A DNA stretch of 64,000 bases from Azospirillum sp. TSA2s (lineage in GTDB: Bacteria; Pseudomonadota; Alphaproteobacteria; Azospirillales; Azospirillaceae). Position 1 is the stretch's first letter. Every line of letters begins with the position of its first letter. Below the pieces are notes generated by a model, which saw only the letters and a program-made list of their open reading frames with translations, was not told where the DNA came from and did no database searches. The translations under genes were made by a program, and so were the position numbers. This document shows positions 1-7,923 of the stretch, piece after piece. The stretch lies in contig NZ_CP039646.1 in NCBI RefSeq assembly GCF_004923315.1, positions 439,001 through 503,000 on the forward strand, written 5' to 3'.

Positions 1-686
1 TCTATGCCGAACAGGCGCTGGAGGCCGGCTGCGCCTTCGTCAACTGCATACCCGTCTTCATCGCTTCCAACCCCCTCTGGGCACGGCGCTTCGCCGAACG
101 CGGGCTGCCGATCATCGGCGACGACATCAAGAGCCAGGTCGGCGCCACCATCGTCCACCGCATGCTGGCCAACCTGTTCCGCGAGCGCGGCGTGCGGCTG
201 GACCGCACCTATCAGCTGAATTTCGGCGGCAACACCGACTTCAAGAACATGCTGGAACGCGAGCGTCTGGAATCGAAGAAGATCTCCAAGACCCAGGCCG
301 TCACCAGCCAGCTCGACGTGCCGCTCGATCCGGATGACGTGCATGTCGGCCCCAGCGACCATGTGCCGTGGCTGACCGACCGGAAATGGGCGCATATCCG
401 GCTGGAAGGCACCACCTTCGGCGGCGTGCCGCTGAATGTGGAGCTGAAGCTGGAGGTCTGGGACAGCCCCAATTCGGCCGGCATCGTCATCGACGCGGTG
501 CGCTGTGCCAAGCTGGCGCTGGATCGCGGCATCGCCGGCCCGTTGGTCGGCCCGTCCAGCTACTTCATGAAGTCGCCGCCGGAACAGTTCACCGATCACG
601 AGGCGCGGGAGCGCACGCTGCGCTTCATCGCCGGCGAGCCGCCTATGGATTTCCCGCGGGAGCCCAAGCCGACCCGCCTGATGTGA
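1..686 (+). CDS. ino1: Inositol-3-phosphate synthase, 5' end outside window
   Basis: Converts D-glucose 6-phosphate to 1D-myo-inositol 3-phosphate with NAD+, in the cytoplasm. The window opens inside the gene; 227 codons up to the TGA at 684-686 are visible. The reading frame shows the family hallmarks [31 protein letters not shown] and the tail segment [20 protein letters not shown]. These belong to the catalytic and NAD-binding C-terminal half of MIPS enzymes. The next gene starts 8 nt later, so it is the first visible member of a four-gene operon. Family assignment is secure; the N-terminus cannot be judged. Confidence 0.95.
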   Translation, partial: YAEQALEAGCAFVNCIPVFIASNPLWARRFAERGLPIIGDDIKSQVGATIVHRMLANLFRERGVRLDRTYQLNFGGNTDFKNMLERERLESKKISKTQAVTSQLDVPLDPDDVHVGPSDHVPWLTDRKWAHIRLEGTTFGGVPLNVELKLEVWDSPNSAGIVIDAVRCAKLALDRGIAGPLVGPSSYFMKSPPEQFTDHEARERTLRFIAGEPPMDFPREPKPTRLM

Positions 687-694
687 GCGGCGGC

Positions 695-1303
695 ATGGAA
701 ACCATCTTCATCCTGATCCGCCACGGCTCGCATGACCGGCTGGGCTCGGTCCTGTGCGGCCGCATGGCCGGCGTGACGCTCAGCGCCCAGGGCCGGGCGG
801 AGGCCGACACGCTGGCCGACCGCCTGTCGGGACAACGCCTGGCCGCCGTGCTGTCCAGCCCGCTGGAACGCGCGGTCGAGACCGCCACCCCCATCGCCGA
901 ACGGCAGTCCCTTCCCCTGACCATCGAACCGACGCTGAACGAACTCGACCTCGGCGCCTGGAGCGGCAAGCGGTTCGAGGAACTGCACGGCGACCCCGCC
1001 TGGGACCTGTGGAACCGGGCGCGCAGCCATGGCCGCCCCACCCCCGGCGACACGCCCGGCGAGTCGATGGCGGAGGCGCAGACCCGGATCGCGGCGCTGC
1101 TCGACCGGCTGCGCCGCGCCAACCCCGGCGGCACGCTGGCCCTGGTCAGTCACGGCGACATCATCAAGGCGGCGCTGGCCCACGCCATGGGCCTGCCGCT
1201 GGATTTTTACGGACGATTCGAAATCAGCCCGGCTTCCCGCAGCGTCCTGATCGCCGGCGATTGGGGGCTGAAGGTCCACAGCATCAACGAGGGTGCGGCA
1301 TGA
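695..1303 (+). CDS. Histidine phosphatase family protein (phosphoglycerate mutase-like)
   Basis: A 202-residue branch-1 histidine phosphatase. The phosphohistidine motif R9-H10-G11 is followed by typical LSAQGRAEA and LSSPLERAVETA segments, a NELDLGAWSG acidic motif and the second active-site His153 in SHGD. The family hydrolyses small phosphate esters such as sugar or inositol phosphates. Directly behind inositol-3-phosphate synthase it could dephosphorylate inositol 3-phosphate or a later intermediate; that role is inference. Its stop overlaps the start of the methyltransferase gene (ATGA). Confidence 0.85.
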   Translation: METIFILIRHGSHDRLGSVLCGRMAGVTLSAQGRAEADTLADRLSGQRLAAVLSSPLERAVETATPIAERQSLPLTIEPTLNELDLGAWSGKRFEELHGDPAWDLWNRARSHGRPTPGDTPGESMAEAQTRIAALLDRLRRANPGGTLALVSHGDIIKAALAHAMGLPLDFYGRFEISPASRSVLIAGDWGLKVHSINEGAA

Positions 1304-2085
1304 CGAGCCTGACGGCCGACCAGATCCGCGAACGGGTGGCCGAACTCGGCGACTGGTTCCACAACATCGACCTCAACGGCGTGCGCACGGCGCCCAACCA
1401 TTTCCTCAACGACTACCCGAACGTGAAGTGGAAGCGCTTCGAGCATGCGGTGCCAAAGGATCTGACCGGCCGCACCGTTCTCGACATCGGCTGCAACGGC
1501 GGCTTCTACTCCATCGAAATGAAGCGCCGTGGCGCCGACCGGGTGGTCGCCATCGACTTCGACGACCGCTATCTGGCCCAGGCGAAATTCGCCGCCGAAG
1601 TGACCGGCCAGGACATCGAGTTCCACAAGATGTCGGTCTATGACGTCGCCAAGCTCGGCGAGAGCTTCGACGTCGTGCTGTTCATGGGCGTGCTCTATCA
1701 CCTGCGCCATCCGCTGCTGGCGCTCGACCTGATCCACGACCATGTCGCCAAGGATCTGATGATCTTCCAGTCGATGCAGCGCGGCTCGGCCGAGGTGGCG
1801 CCGGTGCGCGCCGACTACGACTTCTTCGAACAGGATCACTTCGACGATCCCGGCTATCCGAAGCTGCATTTCATCGAACACGAATACGCCCGCGACTGGA
1901 CCAACTGGTGGGCGCCCAACGCCGCCTGCGCCGAGGCCATGCTGCGCAGCGCCGGCTTCGCCATCACCGAACATCCGGAACGCGAGGTCTATGTCTGCCG
2001 CCGGGTCGACCGCCCGACCGAGGCCGGTGCGGTGTATCCGGCCCAGCCCAAAGAAGACGCCGTGAAGAAAGGGACCGAGGGATGA
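1300..2085 (+). CDS. CmoB-like class I SAM-dependent methyltransferase
   Basis: A 261-residue protein with a Rossmann SAM-binding core. Motif I (VLDIGCNGGFYSIE) lies near residues 60-73, an acidic end of strand 2 is at VVAIDFDD, and motif IV/post-I reads FDVVLFMGVLYHLRHP. The motif I sequence resembles the CmoB/DUF1698 group, but the protein is shorter than CmoB and sits in an inositol/glycan operon, not with tRNA modification genes. The substrate is unknown. Start ATG overlaps the upstream stop, and its own TGA overlaps the next ATG, indicating translational coupling. Confidence 0.8.
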   Translation: MTSLTADQIRERVAELGDWFHNIDLNGVRTAPNHFLNDYPNVKWKRFEHAVPKDLTGRTVLDIGCNGGFYSIEMKRRGADRVVAIDFDDRYLAQAKFAAEVTGQDIEFHKMSVYDVAKLGESFDVVLFMGVLYHLRHPLLALDLIHDHVAKDLMIFQSMQRGSAEVAPVRADYDFFEQDHFDDPGYPKLHFIEHEYARDWTNWWAPNAACAEAMLRSAGFAITEHPEREVYVCRRVDRPTEAGAVYPAQPKEDAVKKGTEG

Positions 2086-3011
2086 TCGAAGCCGCCAAGA
2101 TCTGGAACGAGCCGAACAACAAGTCGCACTGGGACCCCAACCTCGACCCCGAATGGGACCTGTTCGCCCGCATGACCATCCTGGCCGGGCAGGCGATCCG
2201 GGCGGAGAACTCCACCATCACCCGCGTGCTGGGCGGCATGTCCCCCATCGACCCGTCCTTCGTCCGTCGGCTCGATGAGCGCGGCGTGCTGGAGGAGGTG
2301 GACGTGGTGGCGGTCCACGGCTTCCCGCTCGACTGGAATCTCTGGCAGATCCACGAGTGGCCGAACAAGATCGACGAGATCCGCGCCGTCACGGACAAGC
2401 CGATCTGGGTGACCGAGGCCGGCGTCTCCTCCTTCGGCGCCGAAGAGGTGCAGGCCTGGGGCGTCAAGCGCACCGCCGAGCTGCTGATCGGCAAGGTGCC
2501 GCGCATCCACTGGTACAGCCTGTACGACCTGCCCAGCCACTGGGAAGCCACCACCCGCCACAAGGAGGCGGAGGGATCGTCCTACTACCGCCACTTCCAC
2601 ATGGGCCTGCTGCGCGCCGACGGCACGCCGAAACCGGCGGTGGAGGCCTTCGCCCCCTATGCCGGCCAGATGGGCATCTGCCAGTGGTTCCATTACGAGG
2701 ATCACCGGCTTGACGAGGCGGTGGCGTGGCTGAAGCGGCTGGGTGTCCGCCACCTGCGCACCGGCCTGTCCTGGGCCGACAGCTTCCGCCCCAATGCGCT
2801 GGATTGGTTCGACCGCCAGATGGAGGCGCTGGCCGATTTCGACGTCACCGTCACCTTCTGCTTCACCCCGGAACACCGCGGCGTCGAACCCCACCACACC
2901 AGCCCGCCCCAGGTGGCGGAGGAGTTCGCCGAGTTCTGCGCCGCGATGATCCGCCGCTACGGCACCACGCGGACGGCCGATTCGGCAGCGTCGATGGCGG
3001 TGGTGGGGTAA
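2082..3011 (+). CDS. Glycoside hydrolase-like TIM-barrel protein (beta-xylosidase-like), rearranged barrel order
   Basis: A 309-residue protein with two probable catalytic acids of clan-A glycosidases: Glu10 in IWNEPNN (acid/base) and Glu112 in IWVTEAGVS (nucleophile). Oddly, the acid/base motif is only ten residues from the start. The barrel strands that normally precede it (LKRLGVRHLRTGLSW, then FDVTVTFCFTP and FAEFCAAMIRRYG) come at the C-terminus, residues about 215-290. The protein therefore looks circularly permuted, or truncated from a longer repeat. No signal peptide is seen, so it is probably cytoplasmic. Substrate unknown; context suggests an inositol-containing glycan or glycolipid. 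Confidence 0.65.
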   Translation: MIEAAKIWNEPNNKSHWDPNLDPEWDLFARMTILAGQAIRAENSTITRVLGGMSPIDPSFVRRLDERGVLEEVDVVAVHGFPLDWNLWQIHEWPNKIDEIRAVTDKPIWVTEAGVSSFGAEEVQAWGVKRTAELLIGKVPRIHWYSLYDLPSHWEATTRHKEAEGSSYYRHFHMGLLRADGTPKPAVEAFAPYAGQMGICQWFHYEDHRLDEAVAWLKRLGVRHLRTGLSWADSFRPNALDWFDRQMEALADFDVTVTFCFTPEHRGVEPHHTSPPQVAEEFAEFCAAMIRRYGTTRTADSAASMAVVG

Positions 3012-3061
3012 GCCGCGCGCAGAACCGGCAAAAGCGGTTCGGAAGGAGCAATCACGCCGCC

Positions 3062-3110
3062 GGGCATCTCCCTAGGATCGGTGCAGTCCAGCGCCCTAAC
3101 GGAGATGCCC
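3062..3110 (+). promoter_or_regulatory. Perfect 10-bp hairpin covering the Shine-Dalgarno of the next gene
   Basis: GGGCATCTCC (3062-3071) is the exact reverse complement of GGAGATGCCC (3101-3110). The second arm contains the only good ribosome-binding sequence (GGAGA) of the gene starting at 3112 and ends one base before its ATG. In the mRNA the SD would be paired in a 10-bp stem with a 29-nt loop, so translation is likely gated. What opens it (temperature, ligand, ribosome or protein) cannot be read from the sequence. Confidence 0.6.
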
Positions 3111-3111
3111 C

Positions 3112-4530
3112 ATGTCGGCCCGCCTTCGCGCGGCGGCGGTTGCCCTTTTGCTGTGGATCGGTCCGGCCTATGCGGCCCAATCGACAAATCCACCGCCGCT
3201 GACCAACACCCGCTTCGACGAGGATTACCGCTACCTGCTCTCGCCCGAGGCCCGCTCCGGCGCCTTTTGGGAGCGGTTCAAGGCCATCCCGGTCATCGGC
3301 GACGGCACCGCCTCGCTCTCCACCGGCCTGGAGCTTCGCCTGCGCGGCGAGGCGATCCGCAACGGCAGCTGGGGCCAGGACGAGCCGCGCAACGACGCCT
3401 ACGGACTGTGGCGCGCCCTGCCCTACGCCGACCTGCGCGTCGGCCAGAGCCTTCGCCTGTTCGGCCAGCTCATCATGGCCGGCACGGCGGGCAAGCTGGA
3501 CCCGCTGGCGCCGCCGGACGCCGACCGCATCGACCTGATGCAGGGCTTCGCCGACCTGAACGCCCCGCTCGGGGATGCCCAGGGCACGCTGCGCGTCGGC
3601 CGCCAGATGCTGGCCTATGGGTCGGAACGGCTGATCTCCATCCGCTATGGCGCCAACGTGCCCCGCTCCTTTGACGCGGTGAAGGGGATCGTCACCGCCG
3701 GCCCGTGGCGCATCGACGCCTTCCTCGGCCGCCCGGTCCAGCCGACGCCGGAGCTGTTCGACGACGGCCGCGACGCCAAACGCACCGCTTGGGCGCTTTA
3801 TGCCACGCGGCCGCTTGATTTCGGTTGGACCGACAGCGCCGGCCTGGACGCTTACTACATCGGCTACCGCAACCGCAGCGCCAGCTTCGACTCAGGACGC
3901 GCCAGCGAGCTGCGCCACACCATCGGCCTGCGCAGCTTCGGCAAGGCCGCCGGCTGGGATTGGAACTGGGAGGCGATGGGCCAGTTCGGCCGCTTCGCCA
4001 ATAATTCCTCTGGGGGCGGGTCCATCCGTGCCTGGTCGCTCGCCACCGACAGCGGCTATCGCTTCACCACGCTGCCGTTGCAGCCCCGCCTCAGCCTGAA
4101 GGCCAACATCGCCAGCGGCGACGGCAATCCGCGCGACGACCGGCTGGAGACCTTCAACCCCCTGTTCCCGCGCGCGAAGTATTTCGGGGAGCTGACGCCG
4201 ATCGGCCCCTACAACCTGATGAACCTGCACCCGTCGCTGGATTTGGCACTGTCCGACGAGTTCAGCCTGTCCGCCTCCGCCATCGCCTATTGGCGGGAGA
4301 GCCTGGACGATGGGGTGTACGACCTGACCGGCGGCCTGCTGCGCTCCGGCGCCGCGTCACGGGCGCGCTATGTCGGCACCCAGGGCGAACTGGTGCTGTC
4401 CTACAGCTCCGGCCGCTCGTTCGAGGGGCTGGTCTCCTATTCGCTGTTCCGCCCCGGTCCCTTCCTGAAGGACAGCGGCCCGGCCAAGACCATCCACTTC
4501 GCCGGCATGGAGGCGGTCTTCAAATTTTAA
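3112..4530 (+). CDS. Alginate-export-family outer membrane beta-barrel protein
   Basis: A 472-residue exported protein. The N-terminus (MSARLRAAAVALLLWIGPAYA) is a Sec signal peptide with cleavage after about residue 22. The mature part has alternating aromatic/hydrophobic beta-strand patterns, YADLRVGQSLRLFGQL and GTLRVGRQMLAYGSERL, and ends in a terminal Phe, the usual outer-membrane insertion signal. It matches the alginate_exp (AlgE-like) family, which forms 18-strand anion-selective pores for polyuronate export or for small organic solutes. No alginate biosynthesis genes are nearby, so the substrate is open. Translation is probably controlled by the hairpin directly upstream. Confidence 0.8.
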   Translation: MSARLRAAAVALLLWIGPAYAAQSTNPPPLTNTRFDEDYRYLLSPEARSGAFWERFKAIPVIGDGTASLSTGLELRLRGEAIRNGSWGQDEPRNDAYGLWRALPYADLRVGQSLRLFGQLIMAGTAGKLDPLAPPDADRIDLMQGFADLNAPLGDAQGTLRVGRQMLAYGSERLISIRYGANVPRSFDAVKGIVTAGPWRIDAFLGRPVQPTPELFDDGRDAKRTAWALYATRPLDFGWTDSAGLDAYYIGYRNRSASFDSGRASELRHTIGLRSFGKAAGWDWNWEAMGQFGRFANNSSGGGSIRAWSLATDSGYRFTTLPLQPRLSLKANIASGDGNPRDDRLETFNPLFPRAKYFGELTPIGPYNLMNLHPSLDLALSDEFSLSASAIAYWRESLDDGVYDLTGGLLRSGAASRARYVGTQGELVLSYSSGRSFEGLVSYSLFRPGPFLKDSGPAKTIHFAGMEAVFKF

Positions 4531-4620
4531 AGGCGCGGCTCCCGCGACCCGAACGCGGTTTCGCGCGTTCAGACTATCGGGCGGAAAGCCCGAACGGACG
4601 AACAGCGGAAACTGGGCGCG

Positions 4621-5703
4621 GTGGAGCGGCGAATACAGGACAGAAGACGAGGCAGGCCGTCCCTGAAGAAGGGGCGGCTTCTCCATGTCCGCTCCGGCCT
4701 GTCGGCGGAAAAGACCCTGCTGCTGCGCATCGGGATCGTCGCCGTCCTGATTGCGCTGGTCATCGCGGTGTTCTGGTTCGACCGTGACGGACTGAAGGAC
4801 CAGATCGACGGCACCATCAGCTTTCCCGACATCCTCTATTTCGCCATGATCACGGTGACCACCGTCGGCTATGGCGACATCGTGCCGGTCAGCCACTCCG
4901 CCCGCCTGATCGACGCCTTCGCCGTCACCCCCATCCGAATCTTCATCTGGTTCATCTTTCTCGGCACCGCCTACGAGCTGGTGGTGCAGAGGATCGTGGA
5001 GGAATTCCGATTGAGCCGCATTCAGAAGCAGTTGCAGGGCCACATCGTGCTGTGCGGCTTCGGGCACAGCGGATTCATCGCGGCGCAGGAGACCGTCGCG
5101 AAGGGCCATCCCGCCGACCACATCGTCGTCATCGACGATTCGGAGGACCGCATCCAACTGGCCGCCGACGCCGGCTTCATCGGCCTTCTCGGCGACGGCA
5201 CCAGCGAGGAGACGCTGACCAAGGCCTGCGTCGGCAAAGCCAAGGCGGTGATCGTCAGCACCGGGCGCGACGACACCACCATCCTGGTGATCCTGACCGT
5301 GCGCCACCTGTCCGCCGCCACCAAGATCGTGGCGAACATCAGGCAGGAGGAGAACATCAAGCTCGCCAACCTCAGCGGCGCCGATCTGGTGGTGTCGCCG
5401 CCGAAGATCGGCGGCTACCTGATGGCCGACGCGGTGGAGACGCGCCACGCCACCCCCTTCCTCTGCGACCTGATGTCGACCGGCGGCCAGATGGTGCTCA
5501 GCGAACGCCGCGCGGAAACGGACGAGGTCGGCCTGACTATGGCGGAGGTCACCGCCGGCATGGTCGTCCAGGTCCACAGCCACGGCCGCGACATACCCTT
5601 CACCGAACGCAACCGCTACATCATCCAGGCGCAGGACACGCTGCTGATCATCAGCCCGCCCGCAGAGGGAAAAGTCCCCTCTCCCCCCCGGGGAGAGGGT
5701 TAG
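4621..5703 (+). CDS. Two-TM potassium channel with RCK/TrkA-N regulatory domain
   Basis: A 360-residue inner-membrane channel. TM1 lies near 33-53, the selectivity filter TVGYGD is at 81-86, and TM2 is around 104-124. It is followed by a Rossmann RCK domain (GHIVLCGFGHSG, VVIDDSEDR, GDGTSEETL) and a C-terminal TrkA-C-like lobe. The GTG start is chosen because no in-frame ATG precedes the pore. The last eight residues (PSPPRGEG) are encoded by the dispersed palindromic repeat at 5676-5790, so the repeat supplies the stop codon. Likely a K+ efflux or leak channel gated by nucleotide or Ca2+; the ligand is unknown. Confidence 0.88.
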   Translation: MERRIQDRRRGRPSLKKGRLLHVRSGLSAEKTLLLRIGIVAVLIALVIAVFWFDRDGLKDQIDGTISFPDILYFAMITVTTVGYGDIVPVSHSARLIDAFAVTPIRIFIWFIFLGTAYELVVQRIVEEFRLSRIQKQLQGHIVLCGFGHSGFIAAQETVAKGHPADHIVVIDDSEDRIQLAADAGFIGLLGDGTSEETLTKACVGKAKAVIVSTGRDDTTILVILTVRHLSAATKIVANIRQEENIKLANLSGADLVVSPPKIGGYLMADAVETRHATPFLCDLMSTGGQMVLSERRAETDEVGLTMAEVTAGMVVQVHSHGRDIPFTERNRYIIQAQDTLLIISPPAEGKVPSPPRGEG

Positions 5704-5790
5704 GGTGAGGGGGAAGCGCGGCAGGACCTTTGGGAAATTCACGCCGTGCATCCCCCTCACCCCGACCCTCTCCCCAGGGGGGAGAGGGAG
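5676..5790. repeat. Dispersed palindromic GC-rich repeat, copy 1
   Basis: Two near-complementary halves (5676-5714 and 5751-5790) of the type CCCCTCTCC...GGGGAGAGGG-GGGTGAGGGGG flank a 36-bp core. Each half is itself a small palindrome. The element can fold into a long hairpin in RNA and overlaps the 3' end of the channel gene. It lies between convergent genes and may serve as a terminator or mRNA stabiliser. Related copies lie near 8633, 16686, 28409 and 32909. Confidence 0.8.
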
Positions 5791-5814
5791 ATAGGTGCAA
5801 CCGCCCCAATCACC

Positions 5815-6894
5815 TCAGCCCTTGTAATGTCGCCCGAAGCGGTTGTTCAGGAAGGCGTCCAGCGGCACCTGTTCCTGGCGGATGAAGCCGGCCTGCGGGA
5901 TGGAGCCCTCGCGCAGCAGGTCCAGCACGGCGCAGATGCCGGCGGCGGTGGTGACCTGGATGGCGCTCCAGGTGCGGCCGGCGATCTGCTTGCTGTAGAT
6001 CTTGGTGGCGAAGGTCTCCTGCCGCAGTTCGCCCTCCTGCACGCCGGTGGCGGTCGCCAGCACCAGAACCACGTCCTGCAGGGTCAGCGGCACCGCCGTC
6101 TCCAGCACGTCCTTCAGCAGATGGCGCCGCTCGCCCAGCCGCAGGTCGCGGATCAGCAGGCGGACGATGTCGCGGTGGCCGGGATAGCGCACGGTCTTGT
6201 AATCGAGGTTCCGCACCTTGCCGGCCAGCGTCTCGCACAGCGACCCCAGCCCGCCCGAGGTGTTGAAGGCCTCGTAATCGACGCCGTCCAGCGCGAAGCG
6301 CTCGTCGCCCTCCAGCGGCATCACCTCGTGCGGGCGGCCGTCGACGATGGCCTCGCACGGGTTGCAGTATTCGTTGATGAGCCCGTCGGTGCTCCAGGTC
6401 AGATTGTACTTCAGCGCGTTGGTCGGGTACTGCGGCAGGGCGCCGACCCTAAGGTGCAGGTTGTGCAGCTCGTCGAAGCGGCGGGCGAGGTCATGACCGA
6501 CGATGGAAATGAAGCCCGGCGCCAGACCGCATTGCGGGATCAGCGCGCTGTTGGCGGTTTCCGCCAGCGACTTCACCTTGCGGGTGGCGGCGACATCCTC
6601 GGTCAGGTCCAGGTAATGGGCGCCGGCCGCGACGGCGACGGTGGCGATGGCCGGGGTCAGGGTGAAGGGGCAGGCGCTCAACACCGCATGCTGGCCTTCC
6701 ATGGCGGCGCGCAGCGACGCAGGATCCTCGACATCGACGCGCATCACCCGCAGCCCGGCATGCTCGGCGCGATACAGCAGCGCCTCGTCCCGGTCGCCGA
6801 TGGTGACGGCGAAATCGTCGGTCTCGGACAGCAGCGTGCCGATCATCGACCCGATCTTGCCGGCCCCCAGAACCAGAACCTTCATCGTTGCCAT
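5815..6894 (-). CDS. Saccharopine dehydrogenase family NAD(P)-binding oxidoreductase
   Basis: A 359-residue protein with an N-terminal dinucleotide-binding fold (VLVLGAGKIGSMIG), a strand-2 acidic segment (GDRDEALLYRA) and the family segment AGAHYLDLTED followed by IPQCGLAPGFISIVGHDLA. These match saccharopine-dehydrogenase-like proteins (LYS9/LYS1 superfamily), which act on lysine-derived or related amino acid substrates. ATG at 6894 is preferred over 6885 because AGAGGAGC sits at proper distance. It stands alone, divergent from the NlpC/P60 gene. The exact reaction cannot be assigned from sequence. Confidence 0.8.
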   Translation of the reverse strand: MATMKVLVLGAGKIGSMIGTLLSETDDFAVTIGDRDEALLYRAEHAGLRVMRVDVEDPASLRAAMEGQHAVLSACPFTLTPAIATVAVAAGAHYLDLTEDVAATRKVKSLAETANSALIPQCGLAPGFISIVGHDLARRFDELHNLHLRVGALPQYPTNALKYNLTWSTDGLINEYCNPCEAIVDGRPHEVMPLEGDERFALDGVDYEAFNTSGGLGSLCETLAGKVRNLDYKTVRYPGHRDIVRLLIRDLRLGERRHLLKDVLETAVPLTLQDVVLVLATATGVQEGELRQETFATKIYSKQIAGRTWSAIQVTTAAGICAVLDLLREGSIPQAGFIRQEQVPLDAFLNNRFGRHYKG

Positions 6895-7029
6895 CTCTCG
6901 CGCTCCTCTGTTCAGCCGTATCCGTGTTGGCGAGCCAAGCTGACGATTTGGCTCGCACACAAAAGGTGCCGGCGGATGTGGCCGGGCTGAACCGGGCAAT
7001 GCGCCGGTGAGGCGGGAGATTTCCGGCGG

Positions 7030-7059
7030 AATGACGGATACTCCGTTGAAATGACGGAT
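7030..7059. promoter_or_regulatory. Direct repeat AATGACGGAT x2 in divergent intergenic region
   Basis: AATGACGGAT occurs at 7030-7039 and 7050-7059, exactly 20 bp apart (about two helical turns), between the divergent genes starting at 6894 and 7135. The spacing fits a regulator bound to one face of the helix. No regulator can be named. The rest of this 240-bp gap shows nothing further recognisable. Confidence 0.35.
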
Positions 7060-7134
7060 GCGCTTTATCCCTCGCGCAGCGTCGGCACCGGCGCTAAGGT
7101 CGCAGCCGGTTTTCACGAAGTCCGGCCCGCACCC

Positions 7135-7923
7135 ATGACCACGCGCCAACTGACCGCCCCGCACGCCGTCCTGCTGGAGGAGCCGCAAGAGGGCGTCCCT
7201 CAGACCAGCGAGATGATCCGCGGCGAACGCTTCCGCATTCTGGAGGAGCGTGACGGCTGGCTGCGGGCGGAGAACGCCTTCGACGGCCATGTCGGCTGGC
7301 TGCCGCCGGGCACCGCGCATCGGGAGCCGGTGGCCCCCACCCACCGCGTGCGGGCTCTGCGCGCCGACCTGCATCCCGGCCCGACGCACCGGGCGCCGCC
7401 GGTGGCGACGCTCAGCTTCGGATCGCTGGTGACGCTGGACGGCCGGGCCGAGAATGGCTGGGTCGGCACCGACGACGGGCTTTGGCTGTTCGCGGGCTGG
7501 CTGGAGCCGGTGGACGCCCCTCCCGCGACCGACCATCTCGCCACCGCCCTGCGCTTCCTGGAGACACCCTATGTCTGGGGCGGACGCAGCAGCTTCGGCA
7601 TCGACTGTTCCGGGCTGGCGCTGACCGCCATGGCGGCGGCCGGCGTGGTCTCCCACCACAGCAGCGGCATGCAGCGCAAGGACGAGCGGCTGGGGGCGTG
7701 GGTGTCCGACGATGGCCGCGACGTGGAGTATCAGCGTGGCGACATCGTCTTCTTCCCCGGCCATGTCGGGCTGATGGTGGACGGGGCGAACCTGCTGCAC
7801 GCCACCGTCTTCACCATGTCAGTCGTGATCGAGCCGCTGAGCGAAGTCGCCAAACGCGCGGAGATCAATGGAGTCCGCCGTCCCGGCCAGGGCGTCCGCC
7901 GCCCCGACCTGACGCGGGCGTAG
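7135..7923 (+). CDS. NlpC/P60 family cysteine peptidase with SH3-like domains
   Basis: A 262-residue cell-wall hydrolase of the DL-endopeptidase type. Residues about 5-125 hold two bacterial SH3-like segments. The catalytic domain follows with Cys158 in FGIDCSGLA, His210 in GHVGLM and His222 in NLLHAT, the expected triad. TPYVWGGRS is the usual NlpC entry motif. The ATG at 7135 is chosen because the 28 residues from an upstream ATG at 7051 are not family-like; neither start has a strong SD. No clear signal peptide. Its last 105 bp are shared with the convergent cobA gene. Confidence 0.85.
   Translation: MTTRQLTAPHAVLLEEPQEGVPQTSEMIRGERFRILEERDGWLRAENAFDGHVGWLPPGTAHREPVAPTHRVRALRADLHPGPTHRAPPVATLSFGSLVTLDGRAENGWVGTDDGLWLFAGWLEPVDAPPATDHLATALRFLETPYVWGGRSSFGIDCSGLALTAMAAAGVVSHHSSGMQRKDERLGAWVSDDGRDVEYQRGDIVFFPGHVGLMVDGANLLHATVFTMSVVIEPLSEVAKRAEINGVRRPGQGVRRPDLTRA

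Noticed and set aside
7051..7134. ATG at 7051 as start of the NlpC/P60 protein
   Set aside because: It would add 28 residues without family resemblance and would lie in the direct-repeat promoter region; ATG 7135 is favoured.
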